Of a DNA stretch of 64,000 nucleotides, positions 62,075-64,000 are shown one piece after another; position 1 is the stretch's first letter; the number at the start of each line of letters is the position of its first letter. The notes under the pieces are model-generated. The model had not been told where the DNA came from and did no database searches. It saw only the letters and a program-made list of their open reading frames with translations. Position numbers and translations under genes: made by a program. Origin of the DNA: Bradyrhizobium sp. 186 (GTDB lineage: Bacteria; Pseudomonadota; Alphaproteobacteria; Rhizobiales; Xanthobacteraceae); NCBI RefSeq assembly GCF_023101685.1, contig NZ_CP082164.1, positions 9,827,001 through 9,891,000 of the forward strand, written 5' to 3'.

Positions 62075-64000
62075 GTGGGGGCGTTCGTTTTGACGTTGAG
62101 AGGTCACCGACACTGGTTGCTGCACACAGCGGCGACCGCAGGCCTGCTGGGGTTTTCCGCCGCTGCCCACGCGGCCGATCTCCCGTTGAAGGCGCCGGCG
62201 CTCAAGGCCATCCATGACTGGACCGGCCTCTATATCGGCGCGCATGTCGGGTACGGCCGCGGCTCGTCCAGCTTCGCCCTGAACGACGGCGCGGGGATCA
62301 ACGACAACGGCGTCTTCAGCGGCATGATCGGCGGGGTGCAGGCCGGCTACAATTACCGGCTCAACTCCGGCTGGCTTGTCGGCGTCGAAGGCGATTTTTC
62401 GTTTCCGAACTACATGATCTCCAACTCGATCGTTTCCTTCCTCGCGACGCCCGCCAACACGGTCACCCAGCAATGGGACTACACCGCCAGCTTGCGCGGC
62501 CGCGTCGGCTACACGAGCGGCGCGTGGCTATTCTATGCCACCGGCGGCTTCGCATGGATGGGCGAGCGCTATTTCGACACGCCGGCCGTGGGCGATGATC
62601 AGAAAATCCTGAACACGAGGCCTGGCTGGATCGCAGGCGCGGGCATCGAATACGGCTTCGCGCCGCACTGGAGCGCGCGGCTCGAGTACCTCTATAGCCG
62701 CTTCGACAGCGCCAATATCGCCTTCTCCTCGGGCGCCCAATACACCTCCTCATCTCTCGATTTCCAGTCGATCAGGCTCGGCCTCAACCGCAAGGTCGAT
62801 TGGCCGGGCATGCCGAGCTATGATCCCAGGAGCTCGCTGACCGACACCGAATCGGATCGCTGGGAGATTCACGGCCAGAGCACCTATCTGCCGCAAGGCT
62901 ATCCATCGTTCCCTGCCCTCTACAGCGGGCCGAACTCTCTCTCGCCTTCGGCGCAGGCCAAGGCGACCTGGAGCAACAGCCTGTTCCTGAACGCGCGGCT
63001 GTGGGACGGCGGCGAGGTCTATTACAATCCCGAGTTGCTCCAGGGATTTGGATTGAACGACACGGTGGGCGCGGCCGGCTTTCCGAACGGCGAAGCGCAG
63101 AAATCGAACTTCCCCTACCCGCACTACAACACCTCGCGCCTGTTCCTGCGCCAGACGTTTGGTTTTGGCGGCGAACAGGAAGAACTCGCGAGCGGCCAGT
63201 TGCAGCTTGGGCAGAAGGTCGACGTTTCTCGGCTCACCGTGCAGGCCGGCAAGTTTGCGGTGATCGACGTGTTCGACGGTAACGCCTATGCCAAGGACAC
63301 CCGCAGGGATTTCATGAACTGGTCGCTGTGGGCGCCGGGTGCCTTGGACTATTCCGCCGACAAGGTCGGCCTGACCTACGGCGTCACGGCCGAGCTCAAT
63401 CAGAAGCAATGGGCGCTGCGCGGCGGCTATTTCCTGATGGTCGCGGAGCCCAATTCGAATCATTTCGACACCAAGGTGCCGGAGCGCGGCCAGTATGTGG
63501 TCGAGCTCGAGACGCGCTACTCGCTGTTTTCACAACCCGGCAAGCTCAGGACCATGGGTTGGGTCGACAGCGCCAATATGGGCAGCTTCCGCGAGACGCT
63601 GGACAATCCCGCGCTCAACCTCGACATCGCGCAGACCCGGCGCGGCCGCATCAAGGTCGGCTATGTCGTCAATCTCGAACAGGCCATCACCGACGATGTC
63701 GGACTGTTTGGCCGCTGGAGCTGGAACGATGGCAAGTCCGAAACGCTTGCCTTCACCGATATCAACCGCAGCCTGTCCGGCGGACTGTCGATCAAAGGTA
63801 CGAAATGGGGCCGGCCCGACGACGTGATCGGCATCGGCGGCGCCGTCAACGCCATTTCGCAGGATTATCGCGACTTCCTGGCCGCCGGCGGCCTCGGCGT
63901 GCTCGTCGGCGACGGGGCGCTCAACTACCGCAAGGAGCGCATCCTCGAAACCTACTACGCCTATGCGCTGAACAAGAATTTCACCCTCACCGCCGACTAC
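62075..64000 (+). CDS. Outer-membrane barrel fused to OprB-type carbohydrate porin, 5' part
   Basis: The frame is open from upstream of 62075 to the window edge. GTG 62075 (TTG 62090 or 62096 possible) gives a signal peptide (LLHTAATAGLLGFSAAAHA) followed by ADLPLKAP. Residues about 45–235 are an Omp25/31-type barrel (DWTGLYIGAHVGYGRG…ARLEYLYSRFD). From about residue 260 (ESDRWEIHGQSTYLPQGYPSFPALYSGPNSL) to the edge it is an OprB-type porin (LFLNARLWDGGEVYYNPELLQGFGLNDTVGAAGFPNGEAQK, RLFLRQTFGFGG, VQAGKFAVIDVFDGNAYAKDTRRDFMNW). It should pass sugars or similar solutes. The C-terminus lies outside the window. Confidence 0.85.
   Translation, partial: MGAFVLTLRGHRHWLLHTAATAGLLGFSAAAHAADLPLKAPALKAIHDWTGLYIGAHVGYGRGSSSFALNDGAGINDNGVFSGMIGGVQAGYNYRLNSGWLVGVEGDFSFPNYMISNSIVSFLATPANTVTQQWDYTASLRGRVGYTSGAWLFYATGGFAWMGERYFDTPAVGDDQKILNTRPGWIAGAGIEYGFAPHWSARLEYLYSRFDSANIAFSSGAQYTSSSLDFQSIRLGLNRKVDWPGMPSYDPRSSLTDTESDRWEIHGQSTYLPQGYPSFPALYSGPNSLSPSAQAKATWSNSLFLNARLWDGGEVYYNPELLQGFGLNDTVGAAGFPNGEAQKSNFPYPHYNTSRLFLRQTFGFGGEQEELASGQLQLGQKVDVSRLTVQAGKFAVIDVFDGNAYAKDTRRDFMNWSLWAPGALDYSADKVGLTYGVTAELNQKQWALRGGYFLMVAEPNSNHFDTKVPERGQYVVELETRYSLFSQPGKLRTMGWVDSANMGSFRETLDNPALNLDIAQTRRGRIKVGYVVNLEQAITDDVGLFGRWSWNDGKSETLAFTDINRSLSGGLSIKGTKWGRPDDVIGIGGAVNAISQDYRDFLAAGGLGVLVGDGALNYRKERILETYYAYALNKNFTLTADY

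Overview
The window reads as chromosomal DNA of a Bradyrhizobium-like alphaproteobacterium (Nitrobacteraceae). The evidence is high GC, dense operons with 4-base start/stop overlaps, the ChvG/ChvI–HPr kinase–EIIA–HPr cluster typical of Rhizobiales, several Omp25/31-type barrels, and GC-rich palindromic intergenic repeats. No rRNA, tRNA or CRISPR array was seen.

Layout. 1–2284: secreted TPR–CHAT (caspase-like) gene on the minus strand, cut by the window edge and broken by an apparent one-base deletion. 2.4–7.4 kb: HugZ-type haem gene, then the chvI–chvG–hprK–EIIA(Man)–HPr signalling operon. 7.6–11.1 kb: GT39 membrane glycosyltransferase and lepA. 11.1–21 kb: an accessory stretch next to lepA with two copies of a 69-residue membrane-protein cassette, a degenerate copy of the lepA 3' end, a class III cyclase–TolB–TPR protein, a SRAP gene fragment, an IS1182-type insertion sequence, an orphan TadG/TadE/TadE set, a PilZ protein and other small genes. 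21–30 kb: TAXI binding protein, amidase, Spy-like protein with a divergent Crp/Fnr regulator, acyl-CoA dehydrogenase-like flavoprotein and a PAS–GGDEF–EAL protein.

30–34.3 kb: MepA endopeptidase, an unknown periplasmic protein and modABC. 34.5–40.1 kb: a GntR repressor divergent from a five-gene operon (binding protein, ATPase, two permeases, PuuE-like deacetylase/allantoinase), with two identical 14-bp palindromes between them that are probably the operators. 40.3–50.3 kb: mostly core genes (K+/H+ antiporter, MscS channel, methionine aminopeptidase, Ada-like regulator, EamA exporter, intradiol dioxygenase, RadC, a TPR protein of unknown function, DUF4239). 50.3–55.4 kb: glycine-zipper protein, small conserved protein, endolysin-like muramidase, and a three-barrel outer-membrane gene with a frameshift. 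55.4–61.3 kb: GNAT protein, AprI-type inhibitor, 2-hydroxyacid dehydrogenase and a NitT/TauT-type ABC importer, divergent from a creatininase-family amidohydrolase. 61.4–64 kb: a small secreted protein, a strong terminator, a palindromic operator candidate, and the 5' part of a fused Omp25-type barrel/OprB porin that runs off the window.

Most notable: the triple and fused barrels, the lepA-flanking duplications, the paired palindromes of the GntR operon, and three genes each broken by one missing base, which could be real decay or sequence error.
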